A DNA stretch of 64,000 bases from Dioscorea cayenensis subsp. rotundata (GCF_009730915.1 NC_052473.1:17566100-17630099); one strand, 5' to 3'. Shown: positions 14,141 through 27,336, counted from the first letter of the stretch. Numbers and translations are program-made. The notes: a model not told the origin generated them from the sequence alone.

Positions 14141-15650
14141 ATATATATATATATATATATAGAAAAAATAAATTTTATAGAACAAAACTTCAGGTTTCAT
14201 GAGAAGATGGGAAAAAGTTTGTAATTTTATATAAAAAAAAAAGTTTGTAATTGTTAGAGGGATTAAAGTGAATTAAAAATATTCACTCCATTATTTCAAA
14301 TTAAAAATTAACTATTTACAATTAATCTTAGTACATAATTTTTTTTCCTCTGTGTGTATCCAAATAGTATTTTTATATATAGAATTTTTTTTCTTATAGA
14401 TATCCATAAATTTTTTTGATCTATCTTTAATAACTATAATTTCCCACCGAAATCATTTGCATAAAGTATTAATTTAATATCATCATGCATTTCTTAATTA
14501 ATATTCATGTTGAATTTTACTATGCATTAATAGAAAAGAAATCTTAGATCACTTAATAAGCAATGAATTTAGACATAATGTGTTGTTTAATATTGCATTA
14601 AATAAACCACAAATATGAAACCTTTTTAGGCATAGTCTCTGAACTTGGCAAATACATATCATAATTAGGCTATTAATTAGCAATTAATCTAAATATAAAA
14701 CTAAATTTAGTATTAATAATTCATTATTTTATTATTTGATTGCCTGTTTGGTTTTCAACTAATACTGAATTATGTGGCATTTATCCAAAAATTAAAAATA
14801 TAAATACATTACATTTCTTAAATTAATATTATACCTAAAAATGTAAGTAGAAATCAAATCATGAGCACCATTCAATTATCCCAAAATAAATAAATAAATA
14901 AAAAAATAAATAAATAAATAAACAGTTTTCTCTCTATTTTTTTTACATTATTGATTAATTAATTTTTATGAGTGTGTATATATATACAAATATATATATA
15001 TATATATATATGCAGTCTTCTAGTATATTATATCTATTTATATAAAATAAATGAAATATCTTGAATAGATATGTAAAATAAGTTATAAGTGTATCGTAAT
15101 TTTTGTAATATACTTATTTTGGCAATTAATTGCCAAAATAATCTCTAACTCCAATAAACATTAAAAATTAATCCACCCATTTATATTAAAATATTTTAAA
15201 AATAAAAAAAAGTTAGGATGAGAAAATTGACTCTCATAATCTAATTAATACTTTGGGACCAAATAAATAAAAAAAGTTTTCAATAAATATTACAATTAGT
15301 CAAATTAATTAACTCATTGATTTTGAAATATCAATTGTAACATTGCAACTCATTTATTATATGAATAATTATGAACAAACTAAAATTTTTGCCGAACTCA
15401 AGCTATTCATAAAATCCATATCCCTAATATTAACATCAAACTTATATGACAATCATGATTTATTTTATATATAAAAAAAAAGTATTGTGATGCAAATGAA
15501 AATATATTTTAATAGATTTTAAATTAATATTTTAGGTAAACCAGCTGCAAAATACTTCTGTAGAGTGTACACTGTATGTTTTATATCTTCTCTATATGAA
15601 AATATTCCACTTTCATAGATTTTTTTTAACCTTACTCAAAAAAGTTACTA

Positions 15651-15681
<31 letters not shown>

Positions 15682-15853
15682 CTTTTAAAATTTATAAATA
15701 AAAATAGTAACAAAATCAGCACACAAAATAATGAAAATAAGAAACAATTTGACCACAAAGAGTGGTTAGACTATCTTAAATACATAAGAGTACCATTAAA
15801 AAGGAATATGGAGAATTAAGTTTTTTAAGAAATGACATTCTAAAGGGTTGATC

Positions 15854-16160
15854 CATATGTGACTCTATTTATAAAATCAGTCTCAAAAGTCTTTAGTCGA
15901 GTCTAATATTGGAGACTAATCTTTCAGTGTCTTGTCCATATTTGATCTTACAAACTGTATTGGTAAAATCAATCTCAAAAGTCTCTAGTTGAGTCCATTA
16001 TCAGGGGTCATCTTCCGGTGATAATTCAGTGTCTTGTCCATATTTAATCTTACAAATTATATTGATGAAATCGGTCTCAAAGGTCTCTAGTTGAGTCCAT
16101 TATTACGGGCCCATCTTTCAGTGCTAATCCAGTGGTTTGTCCATATTTATCTTTAATCTC
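15854..16160. repeat. Tandem repeat, three units of about 83-103 bp
   Basis: Units start at 15854, 15937 and 16039, with a fragment at 16142. Each contains CATAT(T/G)T, a variable stretch, AATC(A/G)(A/G)TCTCAAA(A/G)GTCT(T/C)TAGT, GAGTC and CAGTG(T/G)(C/T)TTGTC. Units two and three are closest to each other. No coding frame runs through the array. Confidence 0.85.
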
Positions 16161-16361
16161 CATGAGTTTGAGTTGTACTCCAAAGGAAAGTTAGGGTTTT
16201 GAAGAATAGTAGTTAATTAGGGGTTGCATTCCCCACTGGATGAACATTGACACGCAAAAAACGCATTGATGAGATGGTCATATTGTTTATTAGGGCGGTC
16301 GGCAACAAATCAAGAAAATATGCATGGCTGGTTTGGAGTTGGGCGGTGAAAGATATATATG

Positions 16362-17330
16362 CAATTAAGTGCACATTTGTTAGCTGTGTTATCTACTACC
16401 AACTTAAACCTAACTCGTTTTTAGGCACATCATTTAACATGCCACTTGCTCTCTTTGAATATTCGCTAATAAATATGGCATTTGATTTTGGTCAAATGAA
16501 TGTAAATTTAACAAAATATACATCATTCATTTCATGGAAGTAATTAATTCGAACTTTTTATATATATATATATATATACAAATGTGACAAACGTAATAAC
16601 AGAGCTAGGCATGTGCATAACATGGAATTGATCGTTTAGTCATACGCCCTCATCCAAGAGCACGGAGATTAGACTGCAAGGCCGACCCCACGCCATAGAA
16701 CTTTATGGAACTAATAACTTATCTGTTGGGATTAACTCAATTTTGATTAATTGGATTTTTATTAACCAGTGATTTTTCAAATATATATACATAGGTTTAA
16801 ATTATTTGCTCACATACACATGACTATTCATTAGAGATGTTTATTTACAGCCGCTGGATGATAATTCAACTGCTATTATTCATATACATACTGTGTATAA
16901 CATTGTTTGCCATTGTTGGAAATTGTTTTGAATGAATCCCAACTGTTGGATAGTAATTCAACGGCCAGTGTGGAAGTCCTTAGGTGATATATATATATAT
17001 ATATAATTTTAAAAAATAAATAATAAAATAAAAATGGCATATAGAAAACGGACAACAAACAAAAAGGTATAAAAAGTTCAGATTATGCTTAATAAACGTG
17101 GTTTTCACTCTTAAATTGTACCAAATTAATTATGAAGGACCCAATAATTAAGTGCAAAGTTGTTGATTAGTTTATCTGCTACTCCTTTTTGAACTTAATT
17201 GGTCTTTAATCACATCATCCGTCATATTGTTTGTGCTCCACCATTCATGCCATTCATAAATATTCCTTCAAAAATACAATAGATGATTTTGATGAATATC
17301 TATAAATTTAATTAGATGCACATCAATCAT
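16362..17330. repeat. Pair of diverged direct repeats (about 170-185 bp each, 785 bp apart)
   Basis: The segments starting at 16362 and 17146 share AATTAAGTGCA, then a similar run with TTATCT(A/G)CTACT/C, AACTTAA, CACATCAT and CCATTCAT-like patches. Both end near TGATTTTG, with TAAATTTAA and CATCA(T/A)TCATTT. Similarity is interrupted and visible by eye only. Between them, at 16850-16875 and 16941-16965, lie two quasi-palindromic CCG(C/T)TGGAT / ATTCAAC(T/G)G motifs. Confidence 0.45.
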
Positions 17331-17639
17331 TTTAATTTATAAATATAAATTCTATTAGATTCCTAATCAGATGGTGATTTTTTAAAAATAAATAAATAAA
17401 TAAATAAATAATACTTTTATTTAAATATTAACATTGGTATAAAGAGGAATACATTAAATAATATCACAAAATTTTGGTTACTCATGTGTTTGAGAGTCTA
17501 TAGTTTTCTCCTAAACTTGTTTCTTTATATCAATTATTTTTACATTCAATGAACATTTTTCCAAAAATTCTTGAAATGAATTGAATTCAAACAACATTTT
17601 AAAAAAAAAATTAATGCATCATAACAACAACATACATTC

Positions 17640-18360
17640 AAAAGACTTCTATTATTGATGGTAATAAAACATATTGCCCCCCACAAAGCTTTTATCTACA
17701 TCAGCAAGGAATGAAATTAGATGCCCTTGGATTTTATCTAATTATGTTGCAAGTCTATAATTGGAAAAAAAAAATAATCTTATAACCGAGTTGATGAGGG
17801 GCGTATTGAGGAGCAAGCCTGTGTCTTTCTGGACAAAAGGGATATGGCCTAACAAAGGTATTCTGGTAATTTTTCAAGAGGTGGAGTTTTGGTTTTTAAG
17901 AGTCTCACTTGAAGGAAAACGGGTCAACAAACACAAATCACTAGTTTTGCTTGTGAGTCATATCAAAATTTGGCCAAATTCCATCGTTTAGGCCTCGAAA
18001 ACCCTAATTTTGCCGTTCTTAGTAATAATTGATTTCGTTATATCTTAGGATAGAAATCTCTGATTTGTAAGCCGTTTGTGGCAATAGTCTTTATTTTGAT
18101 AGATTTTTTATTTCTTGCTGATATTTGAGAATTTACTATTTTTGGTAAATTTTCGAATTATCTCCTTTCTTAGTGCTATTTTCGCCTATTTAATGTAAGT
18201 CTATGGGCAAGAGAAAATCAGTTTTGTGATTATCATTTTTATTGAGTAATAAGATTTTACTCTTCCCAAATTCCTGGCTATCTTTGATCAACAGGGTTTG
18301 GACAACTTGTTACTGGGCATTCGAAGGCGAATCAACGGGTTTCAAGTATACCGCTGCATC
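17640..18360 (+). other. Possible LTR/retroelement relic
   Basis: This stretch is less AT-rich than its flanks. It has the layout of an LTR-like leader: GGGATATGGCCTAACAAAGG, AAAACCCTAATTTTGCCG, TTTAATGTAAGTCTATGGGC, then a T-rich downstream part and CGAATCAACGGGTTTC. No matching second LTR, primer-binding site, target duplication or protein domain was found in the window, so this is only a suggestion. Confidence 0.25.
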
Positions 18361-20120
18361 ATGAGTTAATAAATATTAATTAACTAAGAAATAGATAATG
18401 TTTTTAATTTACAAATAGAATAAAATTTTATTTTTAATTTAGATGGAATAATTATATTTCCAAATTTTACTTTCTAATTAATCCAATTAATTTTTTAATG
18501 ATTAATTCACAAAATAATTATATAACTTCTATAATTTTATTTACCATTACAATATCAACTTCATAATCTCATTTTCTAATATCAATAAATTTTGAAAAAT
18601 TGTAATCACTCTCAATACTCTCCTATATATGCATATCCTAATAATTTATAAGAGATTTTATAATAAATTCTAGAAGCATAATGGAAGTTAATTTTTTTTT
18701 TCCACACCATCACCTTAATAAGTGAATGATAGTGCCATTATATAACTACCATGTGGAAGATGGAAAATTCAAGTATAGTTGAGGATTTAAAGTGTGTGTG
18801 ACTTACACCATGTGATAATAAAATCGATCCATATATTTACCATTAATTTGATCGAATACAAAGGAAAATCTTCATATACGAGCAATTCTTACCTGGACCT
18901 AGTGCATTATACCTTGACAATGAAATCGATCCATATATGTACCATGGAACCATAAAAATTAAAAAAGAAAAAAAATATATGCATAGATTTGACCTGCTCG
19001 GTGCAATGTACCAAGTCCAAGAAAGAATTACATCACATCGATGAACCCCAATTATGTCATGCAAAAATTTATCAAAACATGATCAACAAATATGATCTGA
19101 ATTAAGTATTCACAAGCATCATATGACATCATGTTACCATGATATTAAATTTACCTATAAACATAAATGGACTTATGGACCCATTCTGGTTAATAGTGTA
19201 ACATGCATGAGTTGTCTTAATTCTTGAAGAGAAGCATGGGTTGGCTTTTCATAGTTGTGAACTGTGAAGAAGGGTGCTCAAAGTTCATTGCATGTTGGAG
19301 TTTGGTCAAACAATATGGGCATTTGCATGTGTTTCATAGAAGCTTCAAAGGTGTATTGATTGGGAGGTATAACCAGAAGAGGAGTGAACATTAATGGAGA
19401 TAAAAAGCTACTTTCCTAAACCATGCATGCTACTTAAATGAGGGAGTTAGAGGTGCAACATTTATATGCTTGAACTTGACTTTGTCCATCTCCTTGGAAT
19501 TTTCTATCATGAGTTGCTCTCTTTGGACTTATGCTTGTGTTTTAGAATTTTGTTAAAAATAAAAAGAATTAATAAATGAACAGGTTTTAAAATGGAGAAT
19601 AAAAATTACACTAAAAATTGCTATTAGCTTTGGAATCACCACTTCACCAATTTAACATGTATGGTTTTCTTTGGCGAATGAAATGTCATGGCTCAAAACA
19701 TTGTTAATTTTACAATAATATTTTTTAAAAATAATTTTTTAAATCATTAAATTTTAAATCCTAAACTAAAATTTTTAAATTGTCATCCATAAACCATAAA
19801 CCATATAAGACATACAAGAGATTAAATCAATCAGATGAGAAAGTTTTTAAGCATTAAATATTAATGATTTTTGAACTACGTTTCTCAATAACAAAGCCAT
19901 AAATTATTTCATCACACATATATATTAATTAAAAAAATTTCATGTGTATAATTAAAGTAGATACACATAAAAATAAAAAAAACCAAGGTTAAAAAATAAA
20001 AATAAAAAATTGTTAGGCAAAATCTTGTTAGAATTTGTGTCTTCCCTAAAACTCTATTTTCTTTTTGGGTTTGTCTCAAGTGGCTCTCAAACTCTCATTT
20101 GGCTTCCCACATGTCTCCTT

Positions 20121-20128
20121 TATAAATA
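20121..20128 (+). promoter_or_regulatory. TATA box of the CER3-like gene
   Basis: TATAAATA lies 59 bases upstream of the CER3-like ATG at 20180, followed by a short pyrimidine-rich leader (CTTCCTTTCCTTCT). Position and sequence fit a canonical plant TATA box with a very short 5' UTR. Confidence 0.7.
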
Positions 20129-20179
20129 GAGACACAAAGATAACCTCATCCTTCACTGTCTTCCTTTCCTTCTAAGATC

Positions 20180-23100
20180 ATGGCTTCTCCTTTGTCCTCT
20201 TGGCCTTGGGAAAACTTTGGTGTCTACAAGGTATGCATATATATATATATATATATATTTCTCTCCCTCTCATATACATATATATATATATATATACATC
20301 TAAATAGCTATTTGTCTAAGGATTTGTATTTTTATATGTTTGTGTTGCAGTATGTGCTGTATGGACCATTCATAGGCCAAATTATGTACTCGAATGCATG
20401 GCAAAGCATGAACCAGCAAGATTCATGGTGCCTTCATCTTCTCATACTCTTTGCACTGAGAGCTCTAGTTCATCAACTTTGGTCCTCCTTCGGCAACCTG
20501 CTCTTCCTCACTCGTCGTCGAAGAATTATTAAAGCCGGCGTCGATTTCTCTCAAATTGACAAAGAATGGGACTGGTATATATAAACACACATTAATTCAT
20601 TTCATCTTCATCATGAACTACTTTAATTTTATCTCAAACGCATATATATATATATATATATTCCAGGGATAACTTCTTAATCCTCCAAGCTTTTATGGGA
20701 GCCATGGCTTATTATCTCCTTCAAGGAATTAGAGAATTCCCAAAGTTTAATCTATTGGGGTGTTTCATAGCTCTATTGCTTCATGTTATGGTCACAGAAC
20801 CACTGTTCTATTTCTTCCATAGATTGTTCCACAAAGGCTCTCTCTTTACAAACTATCACTCTCTCCATCACTCCACTCTTGTTCCTCAAGCCTTCACAGG
20901 TATAAACATATATATATATATATATATATATATTAATTTATGTAGATATATTGATCTTTAGATATGTATATGTAATAATGATAATTATGCAGCTGGATTT
21001 GGAACACCATTGGAGTATATAGTGCAAGGTATGGTGATGGGAGTGCCATTGCTAGGGGCATGTATGATGGGATATGGTTCACTTGGACTTGTGTATGGCT
21101 ATGTGTTGTTGTTTGATTTCTTGAGATGCATGGGTCACTGCAATGTTGAGGTGTTCTCACATGGCATGTTTGAGACTCTACCCTTCCTTAGATACCTCAT
21201 TTACACCCCAACGTGAGTCATTTATCTTCATTTCAGAGCTTGATTTATTGCAACTTGTGTAAACTTTGCACCTAACTATTTAATGCATGCTGTTTAATTT
21301 CCTAGCTGTCATATTATTGTTGTCATAAAGTTTATGTTTCTGGAACACTTGTTCTAACTATTAACCACTTAATTATTATTATTATAATAATAAATATTAT
21401 TATAATATATGAAAACTAATTAAGTCATTTGTTTTGACAGATACCATAGCCTTCATCACACTGAGAAAGACACCAACTTTTGTCTTTTCATGCCTCTATT
21501 TGATCTTCTTGGAGGAACACTTAACAAGAACTCATGGGACTTGCACAAAAAAATCAGAAATGGTGAGCTTTATTTATTTATTTATTTTAAATTAAAATTT
21601 TCCAAAATAAACATTGAATTAAAAAGGGTCTTGTTCTATTTACAAGACAAGTATTGATGAATGCAAGATAAGTTTAGATTTTTTTATGTCCATACAATTT
21701 AAGGGGACCAACACTTTGCTATATATGGTCCACATATTAGGAGGTGACAGTTAGGGGGTGTCATTTAATACAATTCAGGAATGACTAGACCAATTTACTT
21801 TTTTGTTTTAGGTGTTTGATTTATGTATTTAAATAATTCCTTTTAATGAACTAAAATATATATATATATATATATATATTAATTTTATTTATATGAAAAA
21901 AATTAATCATCTATTATACTTACAGGAAAGCATGATCAAGCACCGGATTTCGTCTTCCTTGCCCATGTAGTTGATGTGATCTCCTGCTTGCATGTACTCT
22001 TTGTGTTTAGGTCTTTTGGATCCATTCCATACAAATTCAAGTTCTTTCTTCTTCCATTATGGCCTTTTGCCTTCTTAGTCATGCTTGCTATGTGGGCTTG
22101 GTCTAAAACTTTTATTATCTCTTTCTATAATGTTCGTGGTCGATTACATCAAATTTGGGCTGTTCCAAGATATGGTTTTCAGGTCAGTTTTATTTTATTT
22201 ATTATTTGTTTTCAATTGCATTAATTTTTAATTAATTAAAATTATTATTTTTAATTATACACAGTACTTTTTACCATTTGCCAAGAATGGTATCAATAGT
22301 CTGATTGAGCAAGCAATTTTAAGAGCAGATAAAATGGGTGTCAAGGTCATCAGCTTAGCTGCTTTAAACAAGGTAATTAGTCTCTTCTAAAATTAAATTA
22401 ATTTTTTCATAAATAAAATCTCATAAACAAAAAAAATCAAAAACTAATTTTTTTTTTAAAATATTTATTGCTAATAAAACAGAATGAAGCCTTAAATGGT
22501 GGTGGGACATTGTTTGTGAACAAACACCCTAATCTTAAAGTTAGAGTGGTCCATGGCAATACTTTAACAGCAGCAGTGATCCTACATGAGATCCCCAAAG
22601 ATGTTAAACAAGTATTCCTCACTGGTGCAACCTCCAAACTTGGAAGAGCCATTGCCTTGTACCTTTGTACAAAAAACATACGTGTCTTGGTACTTATACC
22701 TATCCCTATAACTCTAGTAATGTCCTCACTTTATCATTATCTTAATTATATCTTAATTACTGACATCTTAAACTTTATATATATATATATATATTAGATG
22801 CTCACACCTTCAACTGAGAGATTTCAAAAGATTCAAAAGGAGGCTCCTGTGGAGTATAGACATAACTTGGTTCATGTTACAAAGTATCAAGCTGCACAAG
22901 ATTGCAAGGTACATATATTGCTTTGAGATTTGTGAATTAATATGATGGAAATATTTATGATGTGTGATTAATTAATTAAAGTTTAACTCTTTTTTTTTTT
23001 AATACTCTAGACTTGGATTGTCGGCAAATGGCTTTCACTTAGAGAGCAACGATGGGCTCCACCTGGCACTCACTTTCATCAATTTGTTGTGCCACCTATT

Positions 23101-23655
23101 ATTGGTTTTAGAAGTGATTGTACTTATGGAAAGTTAGCTGCTATGAGATTGCCTAAAGATGTGGAAGGGTTAGGAATGTGTGAGGTAACTTAATTTCCTC
23201 ATAAACATATACATTTATTCTTAATTAATTTCATCTTATTCTCAAAAAATATTTCCATTTTCCTGTTAAATATATATATATATATATAAAATTTGAGTGT
23301 AAGAAGTTGAACTTTATCATCATCATATAATTATTTTTATATTTAGTTCTCTCCTTTAATTCTATTTTAGTGTGAGAGTAATTTTTTTTAATATTTTCTT
23401 GGCATTAATGGTACAATATTATTATATAAAATTAATTATCCTTTGATTACTTTTTGAATATATCCTTTAAAACCAAGACTAATTAAAATGCAAATGCAGT
23501 ATACAATGGAGAGAGGAGTGGTGCATGCATGCCATGCAGGAGGAGTAGTGCATTTCTTGGAAGGATGGCAACATCATGAAGTTGGTGCCATTGATGTTGA
23601 GCGCATAGATGTTGTTTGGGAAGCTGCAATGAAACATGGCCTCTCTCCTGTTTGA
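20180..23655 (+). CDS. CER3: CER3/WAX2/GL1-type wax biosynthesis protein, 11 exons
   Basis: Eleven exons (20180-20230, 20351-20574, 20667-20899, 20993-21212, 21441-21562, 21926-22182, 22265-22372, 22483-22689, 22798-22908, 23011-23184, 23500-23655) join in frame to 620 aa, the usual CER3 length. The N-terminal half is a membrane fatty-acid-hydroxylase-type domain with His motifs HRLFH (143-147), HSLHH (156-160) and HSLHH (245-249). The C-terminal half is the WAX2 C domain, with [18 protein letters not shown] and [26 protein letters not shown]. The EWDWDNF segment around residue 90 and the C-terminus favour CER3 over CER1. In Arabidopsis, CER3 acts with CER1 in the ER to turn very-long-chain acyl-CoA into alkanes for the cuticle. 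Many introns carry (TA)n tracts. A CER1-like subtype is possible but less likely. Confidence 0.93.
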
Positions 23656-25020
23656 TGATGATGATGATCATCATCATCTATTATTCAAACAAAACAACAT
23701 GATACACATACACATAGTCCACAATTATCTATCAATAAATATATATATATATATTTATATGTTCAACCCTTTCATCCAATATATATTATCCATCCTTCAA
23801 CCTTTTTATCTTTTTCCTTTTCTATTTTTAATGTCATTCACTCACTGTTCTATTGCCAAGATGTAGAAAGGGCATAGTTTTCTTTTTTTCGTTTTTTGGG
23901 TAATTATGTGGAGATGAAATGAAGACGAAGAAATGATCCTTTGTGATTGATTTTATCAATTAATGTGTGTAGTTAATCACACACACTCATTTGTTAGAAA
24001 CAAAGCGATGATTTGTCTTGAGAATATCCATTTAAATCTTCTTTATAATGTAATGTATTTTTTTTTTCTTTGGTGCTCATAATTATTTCATTTAAATGTT
24101 GCTTTTCATTTAATAAATTAGTGGTTAATCCACTTTTATAAAAAAATATATATCTTATTTAAATTTTATTTTCTTTAATTTTTAGTTTGATTATATGAAA
24201 TTGTTGTAATATCTAATGAGTATCACTTATGACAAATGATTGATATATGTACATATATCTTTCATTGATAGGTTGAAATAATTTTATATTATATGTAATA
24301 TTCATTGAGATGAATAAAAATAACCTACAAAAGTAAATGAAAATATTTTATTTGATAAAGTCTAGACTCTTTTTTATGAAAGTTACTCATTTATATAATA
24401 TGAACTTGTATTTTTTTTAATAAAAAAAATTGAGATGAATAAAAATAGCCCGTAACATAGAGGACATCATAAGCTAGGCCTTTGATAAACCATACCAATC
24501 AAATCATCACACATAGTAGTGATGAACATTATATATATATGCTCCCAACTTTTTGCCTAACTTTATATATTTAATTAACACTATAAAAATCTAATCTTAA
24601 TGAAATTAATGATTTCAATCATGTTATATTTTAATTATTCCAAAACTCTACTATGAGAGGTTGCCAATAAGACTTGATTATTTATATTATATGTATATTA
24701 TAAATTTTAATGGATGAACAACTATGTAGCTCAAAGAAATATGACACTATACACAAACACAGAGAAAAATCATGGTGTTTATTTTTTAATTAATAAATAA
24801 ATATTCATGTGATATACGTACATTCACATCTAATATATACATCAAATATAATTGTCCATCTTTTGAATATTTTTTTTTAAATCTCATATTATAATATGAT
24901 AAACATGGAGTAAAAAAAAAGGTTGGTCAATTTACTATTTACTCCGACTTATATCTATTCTTCTTTTTTAAAATTTTGTTTGGTGTAAAAGCATTATAGA
25001 ATTTCTTAGATTTAACCTAA

Positions 25021-25171
25021 TGTCTTTATTTTAATTAAAAATAAATAAATAATAGATCGATTGATTAAATTAAGGGAACATATTTCTTTGATCATATGTC
25101 TTTATTTTATTAAAAACAAATGAATAATAGATCAATTGATTAAATTATGGGAACATATTTCTTTGATCAAG
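25021..25171. repeat. Tandem duplication, period 76 bp
   Basis: Two adjacent copies starting at 25021 and 25097 both read TGTCTTTATTTTA, AATAATAGATC(G/A)ATTGATTAAATTA, GGGAACATATTTCTTTGATCA. They differ at only a few positions, which points to a fairly recent local duplication. Confidence 0.9.
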
Positions 25172-26230
25172 TAAATTATGATCAACTTGATTATATATAT
25201 AAACTCAAGATTAACCCAAATTTTTTTAAAAAAATATTTATTTAATTAAATAATAATGTAATAAAAGATATTGTTATTAATAAGCATCTATTGTTAATTT
25301 CTTTACAAAAATAATTCTAATTTTTTTATAAATCAAAATTGTGTCACTACCAAATAAAGTTCTCCTCTACATTTTTTTTAAACTATATAAAGCCCAAGTC
25401 TTTATTTCCAGACCAAAAAAAAAGTTTCACATTTTTTATTATTTTATTTATTTTTAAAACTGAGGGCCTGAGGCTTTAAAAAAATGGTATTCTTGATCTA
25501 TGGAAATTAAGTTAATAATAAATACTACTACTAATAATATCAGAGAATATACATGTTAGTTAATAACTTAATATTAATAATAATGAATGTTTGACTCAGT
25601 TTCCATTGTATTTCTAAAAAATTACGGATTTAATTGTTGCAAAATCAAACAAATTAATTACCAAAACTTTGAACACACTTATTAATTATCATCATCATAA
25701 GCAATAATATATATATATATATATATATTAATAACTCAATAAACAGAAATTGATGATATCAATAATTTGCTTTTAAATTATAAATAATATAATAATTGCC
25801 TTAGTGATGGATGACTAATAACAAATTATGTTGCAAAATTCAATTAAGTACTTAATTAAACAAATTATATATGACTTGATATTGAAAATCCATGACTTTA
25901 TATATGATTAACTATTTTCCACTAACATGATAGCTAGTTAATTAGTACTCTAAAGTCTCTATTGATTTGATAGATGTTAATCCTAAGCCATGAATCTTGA
26001 TACCATGCCTAGGCATGCTCTCAAGTCTCAACTCAACTTGAATTAATAGAAGGAAAGTACTCAACTTTTCATCTGCATTGCATGTGTGTTTCTGTGCAAT
26101 TGATAGGTAATACAAATAACATGTTGATTGATTGATTTGATTGATGTTTTTATATGAGATCTAGTGATGAGGTACAAGTCTTATTCATGTCATATATATC
26201 ATCAACTTTATAATGTTGCATTCTTTATAT

Positions 26231-26250
26231 AAGACTTGTATACAAGTCTT
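26231..26250. repeat. Perfect 20-bp palindrome
   Basis: AAGACTTGTATACAAGTCTT is its own reverse complement. A single half-site relative, TACAAGTCTTATT, occurs about 60 bases upstream at 26172. It could be a regulatory dyad or a hairpin in a transcript. Confidence 0.8.
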
Positions 26251-26751
26251 GAAATCATTTTTCTTCACAAATTAATTAACACAAGGTTTTTCCTTTGAAA
26301 TAGATTTGTATGTATAGAAAATAAGCAAAGACTAAGAAGAATGTTTCATATTAAGTTTAGTTTTGAGTTTTAACTAGCTAGCATTCACATAATCAAATAA
26401 TATTCTTAATTAAGTAAAAAAAAAAAGCACTTAATTAATTCCTCTCAATTAATTAGACAAACATATATATATATATATATATAGGAAACACCTTTAATTA
26501 TTTCTCCAACTATACACAAGCATAGAAAAGAAGCATGAAGAGTTTGTTGAGCCGAAGCAGTACTAGCTCCTTGAATCACTTCCTCATTTGACAACATTTG
26601 TAACCACACAGTGATCTCTTATCTCTCTTTTCTTTTACCCTGCAATATGATTAATTCCTAGTGAAAAACAAAAAAAAGAAAAATGATCAGGGAGAAAACA
26701 AAGGTGCAAATAAGAAAAGGAATTGATAATAATAATGCTAGAAGAAACAAC

Positions 26752-27336
26752 TCACTTGGTATTTAAGACTCCAAGAACTTTTGCCAAAAGATGCATTAGA
26801 TCTACTTGAGCTTGAAGTGAGATGATATAATCAAAGGTTTCATCCAACAAAGAGAAGTCATCCATGGAGTCTCCTCCTGGTACAAGCCTTTTGAGAAGCT
26901 TGGTTCTCTTCTTCACTAAATCTTTTGCTAGAATCATTGCTACAACTCCATTGGATGGTTTCTTGTGCCTTCTCTTCCTCACCATTGAACACACTTGAAG
27001 GCTTCTTCTTAGTATCTTCTTGCTTCTTGTGTTGTAGCATGGCTTATCATGATATCTTGGTGATGATGATGATGATGACTTTTTCTTATGGTATTCAACA
27101 TCTTCAAAGATGGCATTCACCATGGCTTTGTTTTCTTCTTGCTTGGAGAGGTTGGTGACGAGAGCTTGGCTCCAAGTCCTGCCATGTTTAGCAAAAGCCA
27201 TGGCAATGTCGGAGGAGACCTTGATGGTTCTCTTCCTCTCAAGGAAGCTCATGTTCTTGCTTGATATGCCACCATGTTTGAGACCTAGAAGCCATTTCTT
27301 GAAGAAAACTTGCATGAATGTGTTTGAGCCATGCAT
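26752..27336 (-). CDS. Atypical (non-DNA-binding) bHLH protein, IBH1-like
   Basis: This is a single uninterrupted coding region of 194 aa starting MHGSNTFMQVFFKKWL. The N-terminal block KRTIKVSSDIAMAFAKHGR and the TWSQALVTNLSKQEENKAMV segment match the conserved N-terminus of IBH1 and IBL1-type proteins. The C-terminal half, from about residue 108 (KILRRSLQVCSMVRKRRHKK) through LVPGGDSMDDFSLLDETFDYIISLQAQVDLM, is a helix-loop-helix in which the basic region lacks the His-Glu-Arg DNA-contact set. IBH1-class proteins act in the nucleus as dominant-negative partners of growth-promoting bHLHs in brassinosteroid and gibberellin-controlled cell elongation. A Ser run (about 86-91) and poly-Lys lie in the linker. 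Assignment to IBH1, IBL1 or a bHLH147-150 relative is not certain. Confidence 0.85.
   Translation of the reverse strand: MHGSNTFMQVFFKKWLLGLKHGGISSKNMSFLERKRTIKVSSDIAMAFAKHGRTWSQALVTNLSKQEENKAMVNAIFEDVEYHKKKSSSSSSPRYHDKPCYNTRSKKILRRSLQVCSMVRKRRHKKPSNGVVAMILAKDLVKKRTKLLKRLVPGGDSMDDFSLLDETFDYIISLQAQVDLMHLLAKVLGVLNTK

Larger units (their letters stand above)
5899..20120. other. Gene-poor AT-rich region, 14 kb
   Basis: I find no gene in this stretch. Open frames are short, low-complexity and lack recognisable protein families. Content is A/T homopolymers, (TA)n runs and diverged tandem or dispersed repeats (13981-14140, 15854-16160, 16362-17330, listed separately), plus a patch at 17640-18360 that resembles a retroelement end. 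The segment at 13700-13850 is somewhat less AT-rich and may be an old transposon fragment. The last few hundred bases should contain the CER3 promoter. Confidence 0.55.
23656..26751. other. Intergenic region between CER3 and bHLH genes
   Basis: This AT-rich DNA contains the 3' UTR of CER3 at its left end and the 3' flank of the minus-strand bHLH gene at its right end. It holds one tandem duplication (25021-25171), a 20-bp palindrome (26231-26250) and (TA)n runs near 23740, 25709 and 26465. No gene is seen. Confidence 0.55.

Noticed and set aside
16247-16543. A 98-codon open frame in the gene-poor region
   Set aside because: It starts at a TTG, has no family resemblance and lies within a diverged dispersed repeat.
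17640-18360. A full LTR retrotransposon at this location
   Set aside because: Only one LTR-like stretch is visible; no second copy, target duplication or internal protein domain was found, so it is listed only as a weak relic.
23483-23866. Poly-Asp/His-coding frames after the CER3 stop
   Set aside because: They come from a GATGATGATGATGATCATCATC run in the 3' UTR, which is a low-complexity palindrome and not a gene.
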